A stretch of DNA of 64,000 nt from assembly GCA_945910005.1 (NCBI GenBank), contig OX246744.1, positions 7,357,368 to 7,421,367 on the forward strand, in the 5' to 3' direction. This document shows, piece by piece, positions 21,325 through 31,889 of the stretch. The first letter of the stretch is position 1; every line of letters begins with the position of its first letter. The translations under genes and the position numbers were made by a program. The notes below the pieces were generated by a model. That model worked only from the letters and a program-made list of their open reading frames with translations, had not been told where the DNA came from and searched no databases. Origin of the DNA: Isoperla grammatica (taxonomy: Eukaryota; Arthropoda; Insecta; Plecoptera; Perlodidae).

Positions 21325-21365
21325 GCCGCGAGACAGGGGGCGTCTGGCGCCCCCTGTCTCGCGGC
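21325..21365. repeat. Perfect 18-bp hairpin inside the hAT left end
   Basis: GCCGCGAGACAGGGGGCG (21325-21342) pairs exactly with 21348-21365 across a 5-nt loop. It lies next to the terminal inverted repeat and could be a transposase-binding or rearranged end. Confidence 0.95.
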
Positions 21366-21955
21366 ATATGATATGCATGAATTTCAAAAATATACATGGA
21401 ATTAATGACTTGCAGATGACAAGATTGATTAATTTAAAAAATATCATAAAACTGACACTGCACTCATTTATTGTTAGTGTCTTTACCCAACGACAGCAAA
21501 ACATATTTGAAGTTGCTTTGACAGCATTGATTAGGGGTAGGGCGTACAAGGCATGTCAGTGTCAAAGGTTTTCTAATCCCTTTTGTACACCATGAGGTTG
21601 TTAGCTGCTGACTGCTGATGTGGGTAGTTGATTTCTTGGAAATATGTACAATACAGAGAAAGGCTCGAACCTCGTCGATGGGGCGGGGGATGAGCTGTCG
21701 GATTATCTAGGCGTAAGTCCGAGACATTTTAAAAATATTTGTCGTCTTGGTCATTTCAGTTGCTTAGGTAGTTCAGTCACTTTCCGAGTGTGAAACGTGC
21801 AGGAACAATCTACGAAATCTCGTGTTGTACCCTAACTTGTGTGTGTGGTGTATGTATAATGTAAGTGTGGTATGCAGCGTAGGTCTACTCAGTTTTGTGA
21901 ATAATTTATTTGGACCAGATTTTGCATTGTACTCGTTCATTCATAATTTTAAAAC

Positions 21956-23068
21956 ATGTATAGTGTAAAAAAAAACTTAGTGGGGCACAGGGACGTAAAC
22001 GTGCTCTTGAAAAACACGAGGCAAATGACGCGTCTGTTTGCACGACTCCAAAAATAAGTTCTTTTTTTAAATCTAATGTTTATGAACAAACGCTAACAAC
22101 GGCCGCTATGACTATAGACGTGTCCGAAAAGCCAGAAATGGGAAGTGAATGTGACTCTTAAGATATTGTCGATTTCAATGTGAATATAAGTAAGAACGTT
22201 GATGAACCAGGAAGTTGCGACGATGGGACGACGTCATCGATAAGTGAGGCTGTGGCGATCGCCGTACAAGATTTGGACACAACTGAAACAAACTGAAACT
22301 TTCAGAACGTCGTGGAGAAATCTATAAGTGAACGACATTGCACTTTTGTTTTCAATAAAGACCCAGGGACGTGGATTGTCAGTGATTCGCTTATTGATTA
22401 CATTGCTAAAAACGGTGTTGTTCAAAACATTGACGGTGATTTAACTGGTTCACTTCGTCTTTACTCGGACGGAAATAAGAATGTCAATGGTGAAGTTGTG
22501 TACCGTCATTGGGTAGCATACTCGCCCTCTCAAGGTTCAGTGTTTTGCGTGCATTGTAAACTCTTTGGTGGAAAGTCTCAGTTCTCACACGGGAATAATG
22601 ATTGGAAAAATGCTGGCACTAGATTTCGAGAACATGAAACTTCCAAAGAACATAGAACAAATGTCCTATCATTTATAGCCAGAACCAAAACAATGCAAAG
22701 AATTAATACTAAATTAGTTGAGCAGATGTCAACTGAAATAAAACATTGGCGAGACATATTGAATCGCATTGTTGCCGTAGTTAAGTTAGATCAAGATACC
22801 ATAAAAAAAAAATGCAAGTAAATTAGTGAAAACATACTCAACAGATCTGGATAATTTTTTTGTGGACGAATGCCTTCACTTAAAAAGTTACATGTCGTCT
22901 GCTCTAAAAAATGAAACTGACAGTTTGAACGCTATACAATTGTTACAGAGGTTACGTGAGGATGATTTAACTACAGTGTATCCAAATGTTGACATTGCTC
23001 TGCGGATGTTTGTGTGCACAGCAACATCAAACTGTACGGGTGAACGTTCTTTCTCAGTATTACATTAA
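21956..23068 (+). pseudogene. hAT transposase (ZMYM1-like), internally deleted and broken
   Basis: The N-terminal part from about 21979 reads SGAQGRKRALEKHE, the basic start typical of ZMYM1-like hAT proteins, with an ATG at 21956 one base out of phase across an A run. In-frame stops lie at the TAA near 22159 and the TGA at 22294. The frame 22312-22821 contains a TTF-type zinc-finger region (HWVAYSPSQGSVFCVHCKLF, then FREHETSKEH). A frameshift in an A run near 22802 leads to 22826-23068, which ends in the hAT C-terminal dimerisation motif (NVDIALRMFVCTATSNCTGE, then RSFS). The central catalytic RNase-H-like region, several hundred residues in intact relatives, is absent. So the N-terminal DNA-binding region is joined almost directly to the C-terminal dimer region. 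No active transposase can come from this copy. Confidence 0.9.
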
Positions 23069-23191
23069 TATCTATACAATATACACAATAATCATGACGA
23101 TATTTTTTATTTAAGTGGGGGGGGGGGGGGGGGCGCCCAAAGAAGCTGTGCCTATGTTGTCGTCGATGGTTAAAACGGCCCTGACTGCAGG

Positions 23192-24255
23192 TCTAGCGTT
23201 TAAATTTCATAAACTTACAAGAAATGGTTATTTTCACGAACTTATTTTAAAAAGAATAATATGGGACGTAAAACCCCAAATATCATCATCATCATTAAAA
23301 AGAATACTTTGAATGGATTTCTGGTAATGGAAAATTGTAAAAATGATCATTACACGATAAGTTTTATAAAACCTAGCTTTTGTTTTTGTTAGAAGTCAAG
23401 ACGCAACGTTGCTTGAGAACGTGCCGTATCGTTTCATTTCAAATGTCACGGCAGATTTATCGTGAAAGCTACCTAAACAAGTTTATAAAAATGTAAACTA
23501 CATGTATGATGTGTGTGATTGAGTGATTATGAAACCCAGAACGTACCCCATTCTCACTTATTGAAATGACATAGGATTCTTCAAGTATGATTAAACGGGT
23601 ATAGCTTACACTTCACAGAAAACGGTAGAACACAATTTTTCATCTTTTTCGTTACATAGCAAATCGAACCTTTTAAAACCTTTGAACCTTTTGAAAAGAA
23701 TTAATAATTAGCTTCTACATAGCAAAACGACGCAGCATTTCCTTGCTTTAAAGGAAAGGCAACGCTAAATTCCTCAAACGAAGCAGCCGGATCATCAGTC
23801 TACCCTTTCAACATGGTAATAATAATTTACATTTCAATCGAGTCGATTCCCAAAGGACCAAAGTCCTTCTCGGTCAGTCAGCACGTCAGCCACAATAATG
23901 TGCCGACAATCGCGAGATTTGTAATCTAAACGAATGGACGGAAAACGAGATCTTTCGTTCTCTCCCCCTTAATTTCCATTCATCAAACATAACCCTGTAG
24001 TTTTAATTAAGGGTGTTCATCCAAGGTAGATAAAAAGCGAGGGAGGGGGAGGTGGGGGGGGGGGGGGGTTAAAACGGGGGAGGAATTTACGTTTTAACTC
24101 TTCCATCTAGGCCGGTAATTGAAAATTAAAATGTGAAAAACGAGGGGTGTGAAAAAAAAATATGTCTCCTTGGAGATTATTAAAAAAGTTTTCGAGATAG
24201 GTCATGGTGCTTAAATCTAGAGTATAGGTGCTTAATCTCTCGATAAGCTGTTGAA
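23192..24255. other. No gene seen
   Basis: AT-rich apart from a G-rich run at 24040-24070. No repeat partner recognised. Confidence 0.5.
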
Positions 24256-24260
24256 ATACG

Positions 24261-24585
24261 TGCTTATCTAGACTAATTGATTGTTTTTTATGCGTTAGGG
24301 ATGTAGTTACGAGTCTGCAGCAGTCAGAGCTAAAAAAGAGTTGAATTTAAGGTTTTCTGTTCATATCATCTCCAAAACATCTTCAAAACAACTTTCTACA
24401 TCTTCAACTACAACAAATATATGCTTATCTAGACTAATTGATTGTTTTTGATACGTTAGGGATGTAGTTACGAGTCTGCAGCAGTCAGAGCTAAAAAAGA
24501 GTTCAATTTAAAGTTTTCTGTTCATATCATCTTCAAAACATCTTCAAAACAACTTTCTACATCTTCAACTACAACAACTTCAACT
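24261..24585. repeat. 161-bp direct tandem duplication
   Basis: TGCTTATCTAGACTAATTGA starts at 24261 and 24422, and the two units stay about 95% alike to ACATCTTCAACTACAACAA. The duplication is recent. Confidence 0.95.
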
Positions 24586-24610
24586 ACCTTAAACTAACAC
24601 ATTCAAAACA

Positions 24611-24866
24611 ACTTTTAAAATCGAAATTTTGAGAAGATAGCGCAGCTACAGATATTATCAAGGTCTGCGGATAACGAAAACAGTATATGCAAAATTCATT
24701 ATTACGTTTTATAAAATGCGATAGTATAAGAGTACGTTTCAACTATCGGATTTAATCCAAACATTATTCATTTTGCAGATATCTTGCTTGCTTCATTATC
24801 TGTAGACCTTGGAAATATCTAGTTGCGCCTTCTATATGCACAATTTCAATTTTGAAAACGTTCATT
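24611..24866. mobile_element. Foldback element EE, about 100-bp arms
   Basis: The left arm (AAATTTTGAGAAGATAGCGC, CAAGGTCTGCGGATAA, GCAAAATTCATTATT) is matched inverted by the right arm (AATAATGAATGGTTT-type block at 24762, TTATCTGTAGACCTTGG, AATTTTGAAAACG). Confidence 0.8.
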
Positions 24867-24964
24867 TCTCACGCTTTTTTAAGATCTGCCTTTGAACACC
24901 TCGTATTATTGCAATGTTCTAATCGAGACAATGATATCGGATTATCACATCCACGATGAGAGTA

Positions 24965-25324
24965 TGCAATAACGTCATTTCCGGTATCGCACGGTAGCCA
25001 TACTGAGGTACTCTGTAAACATTTGTTTACGTTCTTCCGACACTGCATTGTTGCAATATTGCAGATGTCCTTTGACTGACACATCAACTGTTTTCAAACA
25101 AAAGTTCCGTATTATGACTGAAAACAAAATAAGAACGCGTAAACTCTGTTTGAAGACAATCATTTGCATGTGTTATCATTTTCTTTAACTTTTACCTGCA
25201 CACATCAATCTATACGGCTTAAAACTGTGATATTTCCTGGATAACCTATGTGTTTTCTATTGACAGAACAAATGTAAACAAGCAATGTGTACCTCATAAT
25301 AGCCGCCATGTGATGTCTATTGAA
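24965..25324. mobile_element. MITE family Q, copy 1 (uninterrupted)
   Basis: The left end TGCAATAACGTCATTTCC and the right end (TTCAATAGACATCACATGGC on the minus strand) are flanked by TA. GAGGTAC and GTAAACA blocks are repeated inverted in both subtermini. Copy 2 (31890-32556) is over 90% alike but split by SINE1. Confidence 0.9.
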
Positions 25325-26135
25325 TACTAACGCATCAACCACGGTTACTTATTTACCAGACCAACTTCTAATCGACTAAGACAACCACTATACCATCCAC
25401 CAACTATATTTACAAAATCTATTTTTAATTCGCCAACATTATTACTCTAGACGCAATTCGAAACAGTCGAACAACAACATACCTATCTATAATCTACAAC
25501 AATTAATTCAAATTACATCTAGACAGCACAGCAGCAATTTAACTCAGGTATAACACATTTTTCCAAGGTCTTAATTATGTTTCCTTCGATGATCGTGGTT
25601 TCAGTAGAATCCCATACATTCACAGAACGCAACTAAACCATATAATTATTTTTGCCCCTGGGGTCCGTGAAAAAGAAGAATCCACGCGAATACCTACCTG
25701 GATTACCCTCGAACACAAATGAGTTCTCTTTTATATATACGTATATTATAGAGGCAAGCTATACCTTCCTCTTATCTAAATTGAAATGGAAATCGAATGA
25801 TCAGAAACGTAATTGACTGTAAATGGTTTTCTAAGCGCTGGGAGACGAAAGATAGGATACAAATTCAATTAAAAACGAAAGATCCCCACCCCTTCACTTT
25901 TCAGCCTCGAAGCGAAGACAATGAACAAGAATGCTGCGTGTGGAAGAATGCGTTGATCGTTTTACGCACTATTGGAAGAGTCTAGAGTTCCATTATAGAC
26001 TCAATGCGACGTTATTACAGAGTGTTTAAGAAAACATTGTAAGCGGACGAATTTTTAACTAGAGTATCCGAGTTGTTTTCAAAGCTAACCATAAAGTTCT
26101 CCCAAAGTAACTAGTCACATGCTGACGTCATAGCC
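25325..26135. other. No gene seen
   Basis: Unassigned. A 62-codon frame at 25797-25985 has no motif. Confidence 0.45.
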
Positions 26136-26139
26136 GAGT

Positions 26140-26185
26140 CCAATAGTACCAACTTAATGTTTTACTTCTATAGTTTAAAATATCT
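26140..26185 (+). repeat. Dispersed repeat L, fragment
   Basis: AATAGTACCAACTTAATGTT then TTACTTCTATAGTTT matches repeat L. Confidence 0.6.
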
Positions 26186-26205
26186 ATTGGAAACAAATAG
26201 CGCTA

Positions 26206-26424
26206 AAGGTCTCTCACACCAAGAAGTAAGATAGTGTCAGGGGAGTCAGGCCCGCCCACAATTAGTTTCCAACTTAACAAGTGCGAATCACTAACGTTTT
26301 AAAAACTTACCGCAACCAAATTGTTCAAGATAATCGGGAAAAACGTCAGTGATTCGCGCTTGTTAAGTTGGAAACTAAAATGTGGGCGGTCCTGATACCA
26401 TCTTACTTCTTGCTATGAGAGATC
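26206..26424. mobile_element. MITE family M, copy 1
   Basis: TA-flanked 219-bp foldback. The arms run about 95 bp and include CTCTCACACCAAGAAGTAAG, AGTTTCCAACTTAACAAG and GCGAATCACT. Copy 2 at 38119-38387 has a longer centre. Confidence 0.93.
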
Positions 26425-26426
26425 TA

Positions 26427-26547
26427 CCAAGCAACCTCTTATCTGCACCATTGTAGAAAATAAAAATACACAATTGACAGCTAAACTCTTCTTTATAATA
26501 GTTAATTTTCTTGCCACCAGAACACATCTAGTCTATTTTGAGTGTCT
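26427..26547 (+). mobile_element. MITE family N, fragment
   Basis: AAGCAACCTCTTATCTGCACC, TTGACAGCTAAAC, TTTTCTTGCCACCAGAA and CTATTTTGAGTG match the other N copies. It abuts MITE M directly. Confidence 0.8.
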
Positions 26548-26602
26548 ACACTTGAAATATAGATCCATTAATGGATTAATTTACGGCTGTCGATTCGAAT
26601 TC

Positions 26603-27130
26603 CGAAGAGGCTTGCGCACTCTACCAATCCAATCATAAGACTATACATTTACAAATGTTTGAAAGAACGCCGCGAATCTGTTGAGTCCGGTATCAGCGTG
26701 CATGAAAGTGACAACCATTGGGAACTTTGGGGAAACTTTAAGGGGCGTGGCTTAATGTTCGAATTCTGAAACCCTGAAACATGTTGGGGTTTACTATTTA
26801 ATGAGGCTATTGCGCATTCTACCAATCATAAGACTATACATTTACAAATGTTTTAAAAGAACGCCACGAATCACTTAGAGTCCGTTGAATGAGCGTGCAC
26901 GAAAGTGACAACCGTTGAGACTATAGAGGACTCAAAACTAACATAGATAGCGCTGCTAAGCAACCTCCTTTCAGCGCCATTGATGAATGACAACAATAAC
27001 ACAACAATGAAAATTGACAGCTAAACCACTCCTGATAGAAGTTTATTTTCTTGCCACCAGAATGCATCTAGTGTATTTTGAGTGCTCTATAATAACTTTA
27101 AGGAAACTTTAGGGGGCGTGGCCTAATGTT
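26603..27130. repeat. Direct duplication, second unit split by MITE N
   Basis: Unit 1 (26603-26780) and unit 2 (from 26802) share CATAAGACTATACATTTACA, AAAGAACGCC, GAAAGTGACAACC, GGAAACTTTA and GGGGCGTGGC. In unit 2 the segment between GTTGAGAC and ATAACTTTAAGG is opened by MITE N at 26934-27089. Unit 1 therefore shows the empty site. Confidence 0.9.
26934..27089. mobile_element. MITE family N, complete copy
   Basis: The 156-bp element has TAGAGGACTCAAAAC at the left, and GTTTTGAGTG-type sequence ending CTCTA at the right. TA duplicates flank it at 26932-26933 and 27090-27091. Confidence 0.88.
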
Positions 27131-27283
27131 CGTCGTTAGGAGGGGGCGTGGCCTGGGACTCCCTCACTCGGATGAGTCGCCGAGGGATTCACCGCGCGAA
27201 TTGAAACCGACAAGTCAAACCGAATTATCACGATGTCGCTTTAGTGCTGTGGAATCATAGGCCACGTCTGTCTGTCAACTGTG

Positions 27284-27284
27284 C

Positions 27285-27325
<41 letters not shown>
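27284..27325. repeat. (GACA)n microsatellite
   Basis: About ten CAGA/GACA units. Confidence 0.97.
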
Positions 27326-27420
27326 CGCGGGAATCAAGAAGGTGGTGTAATTGAAACAGATCGCACGCTCACAATTATTACAAGTTTAGAGACGACAGAG
27401 CAGCCGTCATGATGTCACAA

Positions 27421-27443
27421 GGAGGGGGGGGGGGGGGGGGGGG
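27421..27443. repeat. Poly-G run
   Basis: About 21 G in a row after AGGAG. Confidence 0.97.
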
Positions 27444-27689
27444 AAATAGAAGGAAAACAGTTTCGCAAGAGGGAGAGAGACGAATGACGTATATTAGATA
27501 CCGGAAGGATTTTGTCTCTGCTATTTACACACTAAAAAAAATTTAAACAGCCGGAAATTGAAAAACATAAATGAAGAAGTAATAATCCTTGAAAAAACTG
27601 AACTGTGATCCTCGTAAATGAAAGAGTTTACGGGAAAGGGTAGTTTCATGTTTAAAACAGAGCAGAATATTAATTTTTTTAACTTTATC

Positions 27690-27940
27690 TCAAAAATAAT
27701 ATGCTACACGAAATTGAAATTCAGAATCAATACAGCAGTGTTTTGTAATCCCTACATTTACTGATATCTAAAAGTAAAATTACCATGTATGGTTTGTTAC
27801 TTGTATTGAATCTGTAATCAACATAACTACGTCATACTGATTACGATGTTCAATATATTTAGAACTCAGTATGTAGGGATTACCAAATTAAAGTACGCTA
27901 TTTTCACAATTTGCCATTATCGACGTAGAAAGAACGACGC
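27690..27940. mobile_element. MITE family K, diverged copy
   Basis: GTGTTTTGTAATCCCTACAT at the left and ATGTAGGGATTACCAAATTA at the right form the inner part of the family K arms. CATTATCGACGTAGAAAG closes the right end. Confidence 0.75.
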
Positions 27941-27949
27941 TGCTTCATC

Positions 27950-28030
27950 ATCATCATAAAGTTGCGTGGCATTGCCACTAGAGTTTTCACTAGCGCCCTC
28001 AGTGGCCAAACTCGGTGCCTATACAGTCGC
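27950..28030 (+). repeat. Dispersed repeat O, copy 1
   Basis: AAAGTTGCGTGGCATTGCCAC and CTAGCGCCCTCAGTGGCCAA match 42471-42565. Confidence 0.85.
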
Positions 28031-28399
28031 CTCGCCTAGTTAACAAAACGGTGCGAGTTTTCATATCTACAACAAACAAGCTAAGACACAATTTATTTAA
28101 AACAGACAAGTATTCTCACAGCAATAAACGAGCGTGTTACAATACCGACGATATTTATTCATTTATTCATCTTTTATTCATACAACTTCGCAACGCTGGC
28201 TGGCAATAATAACAATTGAGGTTTAGGCAACGAACGAACGAAGATCTGAATCATATAATGCTGCCTTCGCGTGTGCAACCTAGTCTACGGTGCGAACAGA
28301 AACGGAATGTGTATGTGTGTGTGTTAGTGATAATTACCAAGTAACGATTAGGAAAGTATAGGTTTGTTCACTTGTCTTGCACGCCTTGCACCGATACAG
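28031..28399. other. No gene seen
   Basis: Short (GT)n at 28312-28323; otherwise unassigned. Confidence 0.5.
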
Positions 28400-28695
28400 A
28401 CAGTGTAACACTAACGTGGTACAGTGTGAAATAATTGGAATGTCCTCATCTTTAGCAATCATTTATAAGAAGTCACTTTCAATTTTCGACGAGCTATGTG
28501 TATATAATTTATCTATGTACATAGAATTTGCGTTTCAATACACCGTGTAACATTAATAACTTTAACGTGGTACAGTGTGAAATAATTGGAATTTAATCTT
28601 TTGCAATCATTTATAAGAAGTAATTTTCAATTTTTGCCGAGTTCTGTGTATCTATACTTTATCTATTTACATAGAATTTGCGTTTTAATATAATA
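28400..28695. repeat. 151-bp direct tandem duplication
   Basis: CGTGGTACAGTGTGAAATAA starts at 28415 and 28566. Units then share ATCATTTATAAGAAGT and ACATAGAATTTGCGTTT. About 85-90% alike, so older than the 24261 duplication. Confidence 0.92.
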
Positions 28696-28699
28696 TGTT

Positions 28700-29020
28700 A
28701 AGGTGTATTTAGTTACGTGTGAGATTTCATATTCCAAAAAGTGTTTATTATTAATTTGTGTCTAAACACGATTTCTTGAAAGTTTCTGTCTATCTCTTTA
28801 AAATTGTTTCAAGGAAAGCAAACAACGGTGTAATTCTCTAGCGGAGACTATTGTATGACTGTTACAAAGTTCAAATTACAATGTTTAAAAAAAAAACTGT
28901 TTTAATTCTTGCTATATAATGTATATGACTTGCGAAACACATTTTTTAAATTAAAAACAATCGAGAATAAATAAATAGGGTAATTAATTTAAGAAAGATT
29001 CGTAATAACGAACATAACAT
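28700..29020. other. No gene seen
   Basis: AT-rich, no partner seen. Confidence 0.5.
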
Positions 29021-29026
29021 TAATGT

Positions 29027-29133
29027 CCTACCCACAATTGTCAGAATCGGAATCACAATCGGAATCCAGAAATTGTGATATTTAGCATGAGAAAATGTAC
29101 GATTGCGATCACGATGCCGACAATTGTAGTTAG
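29027..29133. mobile_element. Small foldback element
   Basis: CCTACCCACAATTGTCAGAA at 29027 is matched inverted by GCCGACAATTGTAGTTAGGG ending about 29133. The inside is rich in GATTCCGATT-like repeats. Confidence 0.8.
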
Positions 29134-29195
29134 GGCATTACTATAGATTTCAAAATCGTGAAAGCCAACATCATTTTCATTTCATTGCGAAAATA

Positions 29196-29342
29196 GACCT
29201 TTTTCAAAATTGATCTAGGACCCTTGGATAGAGCTAATCACGGCAACTTTTCCCTCTAGATCTTCAATGACAACAATGCACAACAGGGAAAAATGCACCT
29301 AACCATAACTATCAAGGGCCCTTAGATAGAGCTAATCACGGC
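29196..29342 (+). mobile_element. MITE family A, left half
   Basis: TA, then GACCTTTTTCAAAATTGATC, AGGACCCTTGGATAGAGCTA and a second CCCTTAGATAGAGCTAATCACGGC-type block near 29318. The right terminus is missing where the next element begins. Confidence 0.85.
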
Positions 29343-29344
29343 TA

Positions 29345-29600
29345 GACCATTTTAAAAATGATCCAGGTATCTATTCTTGTTTCTCCCCACGGTCCTCTAA
29401 ATCTTCAAGAACAACAGTTACTATACACAACAATTAAAAATGTGAAATCAAGGTTAATAGGTGAAGATCTTACGTCCATCAATGAACCTTGATATAACAT
29501 TTGACAGCTCATGTTTGATTGTTCTACGTTGTTTTTTGTAACGATTTAGGGGGCCGTGCGAGGAACAAAAATAGATACCTGGATTATTTTTAAAATGGTC
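29345..29600. mobile_element. MITE family A, complete variant copy
   Basis: TA-flanked 256 bp. The ends GACCATTTTAAAAATGATCC and GGATTATTTTTAAAATGGTC are inverted and the arms continue about 60 bp (CAGGTATCTATTCTTGTT). Confidence 0.92.
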
Positions 29601-29602
29601 TA

Positions 29603-30395
29603 ATTTAATGCATTACAAATAGCGCTGTATGCGGAGTTCGAGCTACTCACACACCCCGACTTATTTCTTCAGTGTAAGTAACATGCCTTACACACATTCT
29701 CTCGACTTTCCACGCTAATATTTTCAACACAATTTACCACGAATTCACATTTTTTCCCCTCTTTGAATAATGTTTACATTACGGAGTCGAATATCAAAGC
29801 GCTTTGACAGCTGAAAGAAGCAATTTAATATTGATGACATATCCACATGATTGATGTCTTGGTCGTTCGTTCTTCTTCAAGTTCTCTGCTACGATGTAGG
29901 TTTCTATCAACACTACCCACGCTCGTTGTTGGCAAACGATAAAGCATTTAATTTTCATTCTTCAGTAAAGTGTCATAACCACCCCACTTATCTTTTATAG
30001 ACGATGTAATTGTAATTTTCAACATTGCTCTACTATCATAACAAATTTATGAATTTTCACTAATTGTCAACACGGCAACTATATTTCCGGCAACCACTAC
30101 TTTCGGCCGATTTCCGCGCAGACGAAATAGCTCACAGATATCATTATAAGCAACACAAAACATAATAGAAAAAATAATGTTACGTGTACCCCAAAGAAAT
30201 AACAAAAACAACAAAATACATTCTTCGGAAACAAAAAGGCTTCGTACACTGATTACGTTGTAAATAGCGTTTCCCGAGTTTGGAGTTCATGTGGCAAAGT
30301 GTCAACTCTATTTGCAGGTCGTTCCATGCATCTGTGTGAAACGAATATTGTACCCAAACAATTTAATGTGCACTGTAGTGTCTTGTAAATAGACC
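29603..30395. other. No gene seen
   Basis: No frame or repeat recognised. Confidence 0.5.
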
Positions 30396-30398
30396 GAA

Positions 30399-30577
30399 CG
30401 CCAGCTGCTGTTTGTCTACTACTTCGTACAGTCAACATAATTTAGTCGGCTAGTAGCAGAACGCAAGTACGTGGACGATGACAGCGCGCGATAGTACGGC
30501 AGCTCGCGGGTACATTCTGCTACTAACCGACTCGCGAACATTGACTGTACGAAGTGGTAGACAAACAGCCACTGGCG
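30399..30577. mobile_element. Foldback element, about 63-bp arms
   Basis: CGCCAGCTGCTGTTTGTCTA at the left is matched by TAGACAAACAGCCACTGGCG at the right; CTTCGTACAGTCAA and TAGTAGCAGAA extend the stem. The central loop of about 60 bp is GC-rich. Confidence 0.92.
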
Positions 30578-30596
30578 TCAGGTCCACTCAACGGTG

Positions 30597-30744
30597 AAAG
30601 ACTACCTTACAAATGCTTACGTCACATTCCAGGTACTCGTAGCCAATCAGCGATCGTTATCTGCGCGCGCTTGTCTCGGGTGGTTCGCTAATTGGCTACG
30701 AGTGCCTCGCTTGTGATGAAGAAAGCATATGTAAGATAGTCTTG
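30597..30744. mobile_element. MITE family P, copy 1
   Basis: AAAGACTACCTTACAAATGC and its inverse GCATATGTAAGATAGTCTT, with CTCGTAGCCAATCAGCGA and TTGGCTACGAG inside. Copy 2 is at 63522-63670. Confidence 0.92.
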
Positions 30745-30749
30745 CGTTG

Positions 30750-31580
30750 CCTTTACTAATAACACAGGCATTGTATCCCAAAGACACCCTGAGGCTTTAT
30801 TAATGTATCAGGCATTCAGAAACAACAAGCAAGTGACATGTTACGACGTGGTTGTCTCTCAATACACCACTTTTCATTGTAGACCGTCATTTGTATCACC
30901 GACTTGTATTGTTATGAATGTTGAGCTAATCTAGACAATGACGTTGATTAATTGGGGCGAATGAGAGTGAGTAATGCAGCCTTTGAGCCTTAATTGAAAC
31001 CCTAGCATGTAGTCTTCTCCAGTCGACGTCCGGTCAACAAAGGGGATGCATGATTTAACATGAGTGTGGGCGGAACGGAAGCTTGAGAACAATAGCTGCG
31101 AAGATGGCGCCCAAAACAAGGGATGTACACCTTAACTAGCTAAATACGTCCCCTAATAGTTTGTAGAATTACCCCTTGTTCATCCCCAAAAAAACAACAA
31201 GTATATTAGATACAATCGCAGGTAAACGCATACTGGTGGACAACCTACGCTATTTTAAACATTGCCACGATAGGGAAAACAACAGTTTTCAATTGGAATA
31301 TTAAAATCAAAGAAGAGATCTTAAGGCAGTTAGATTATGTAATAGTAAAGAGACATATAAGAAAAATTATCACCCGAAATCTAGTTGCATACTACGTTTC
31401 TCTGCATCCGATATTGTATTATCTGATCTTCTGTTGGCAGGCATTGTCGGGGGACATTCTAAATGAGACCAGTCCACTCCCGTACATCAAGAGAACAAAA
31501 CGCAGGTACGGGGAAATCCTTCTCCTGTGAGAATGCCACATCTATGACGAAAGTACCTCGCAAGATACAACGACCCGACT
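30750..31580. other. No gene seen
   Basis: No motif in the short frames, no partner repeat seen. Confidence 0.5.
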
Positions 31581-31595
31581 ATACCTCGACCTATA

Positions 31596-31871
31596 ATAAG
31601 AAAATTTCGTAGGAATCCCTGTTATAGGGTGCACACCAGCTTTACCTGATGTGCCCCTCGTCAGGTGACTAGCTAGGTATATTAAAGGGTGTTTGGATAG
31701 TTGGGAAGGAATGTCCAAGGACTGTTAGTATGACTCAGTCCCAGCATTCCCCTTAACGACTGAGGAAAACCTCGGAAAAAACCATCAGTCAGAACTGCCG
31801 GTGGCCGGAATCGAACCGGCGACCTCCCGAATTAGAGTCTCGCGTCTTAACGCTGAGCCACCTCTATCGGT
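31596..31871 (-). mobile_element. SINE1 copy 2, with 11-bp target duplication
   Basis: On the minus strand it starts ACCGATAGAGGTGGCTCAGC, keeps GAGACTCTAATTCGGG and the B box GGTTCGATTCC, and ends in a short (ATT)n tail. CTCGACCTATA is present at 31585-31595 and again at 31872-31882, the direct duplication expected of LINE-driven retrotransposition. A 67-codon plus-strand frame at 31801 is the tRNA-like head read backwards. Confidence 0.95.
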
Positions 31872-31889
31872 CTCGACCTATAGGGAGCT

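Larger units (their letters stand above)
21280..23183 (+). mobile_element. hAT transposon with perfect 8-bp target duplication
   Basis: Begins CAGGGCCATATTACCC and ends GGTTAAAACGGCCCTG; the ends are inverted matches starting with CAG, as in hAT elements. ACTGCAGG flanks it at 21272-21279 and 23184-23191. Subterminal GGCACTTGCCTAGGGCGCC is echoed at the right by GGGCGCCCAAAGAAGCTGTG. The 1,904-bp element holds a decayed transposase gene (21956-23068), an 18-bp perfect hairpin (21325-21365) and a run of about 18 G (about 23117-23134). Confidence 0.95.
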
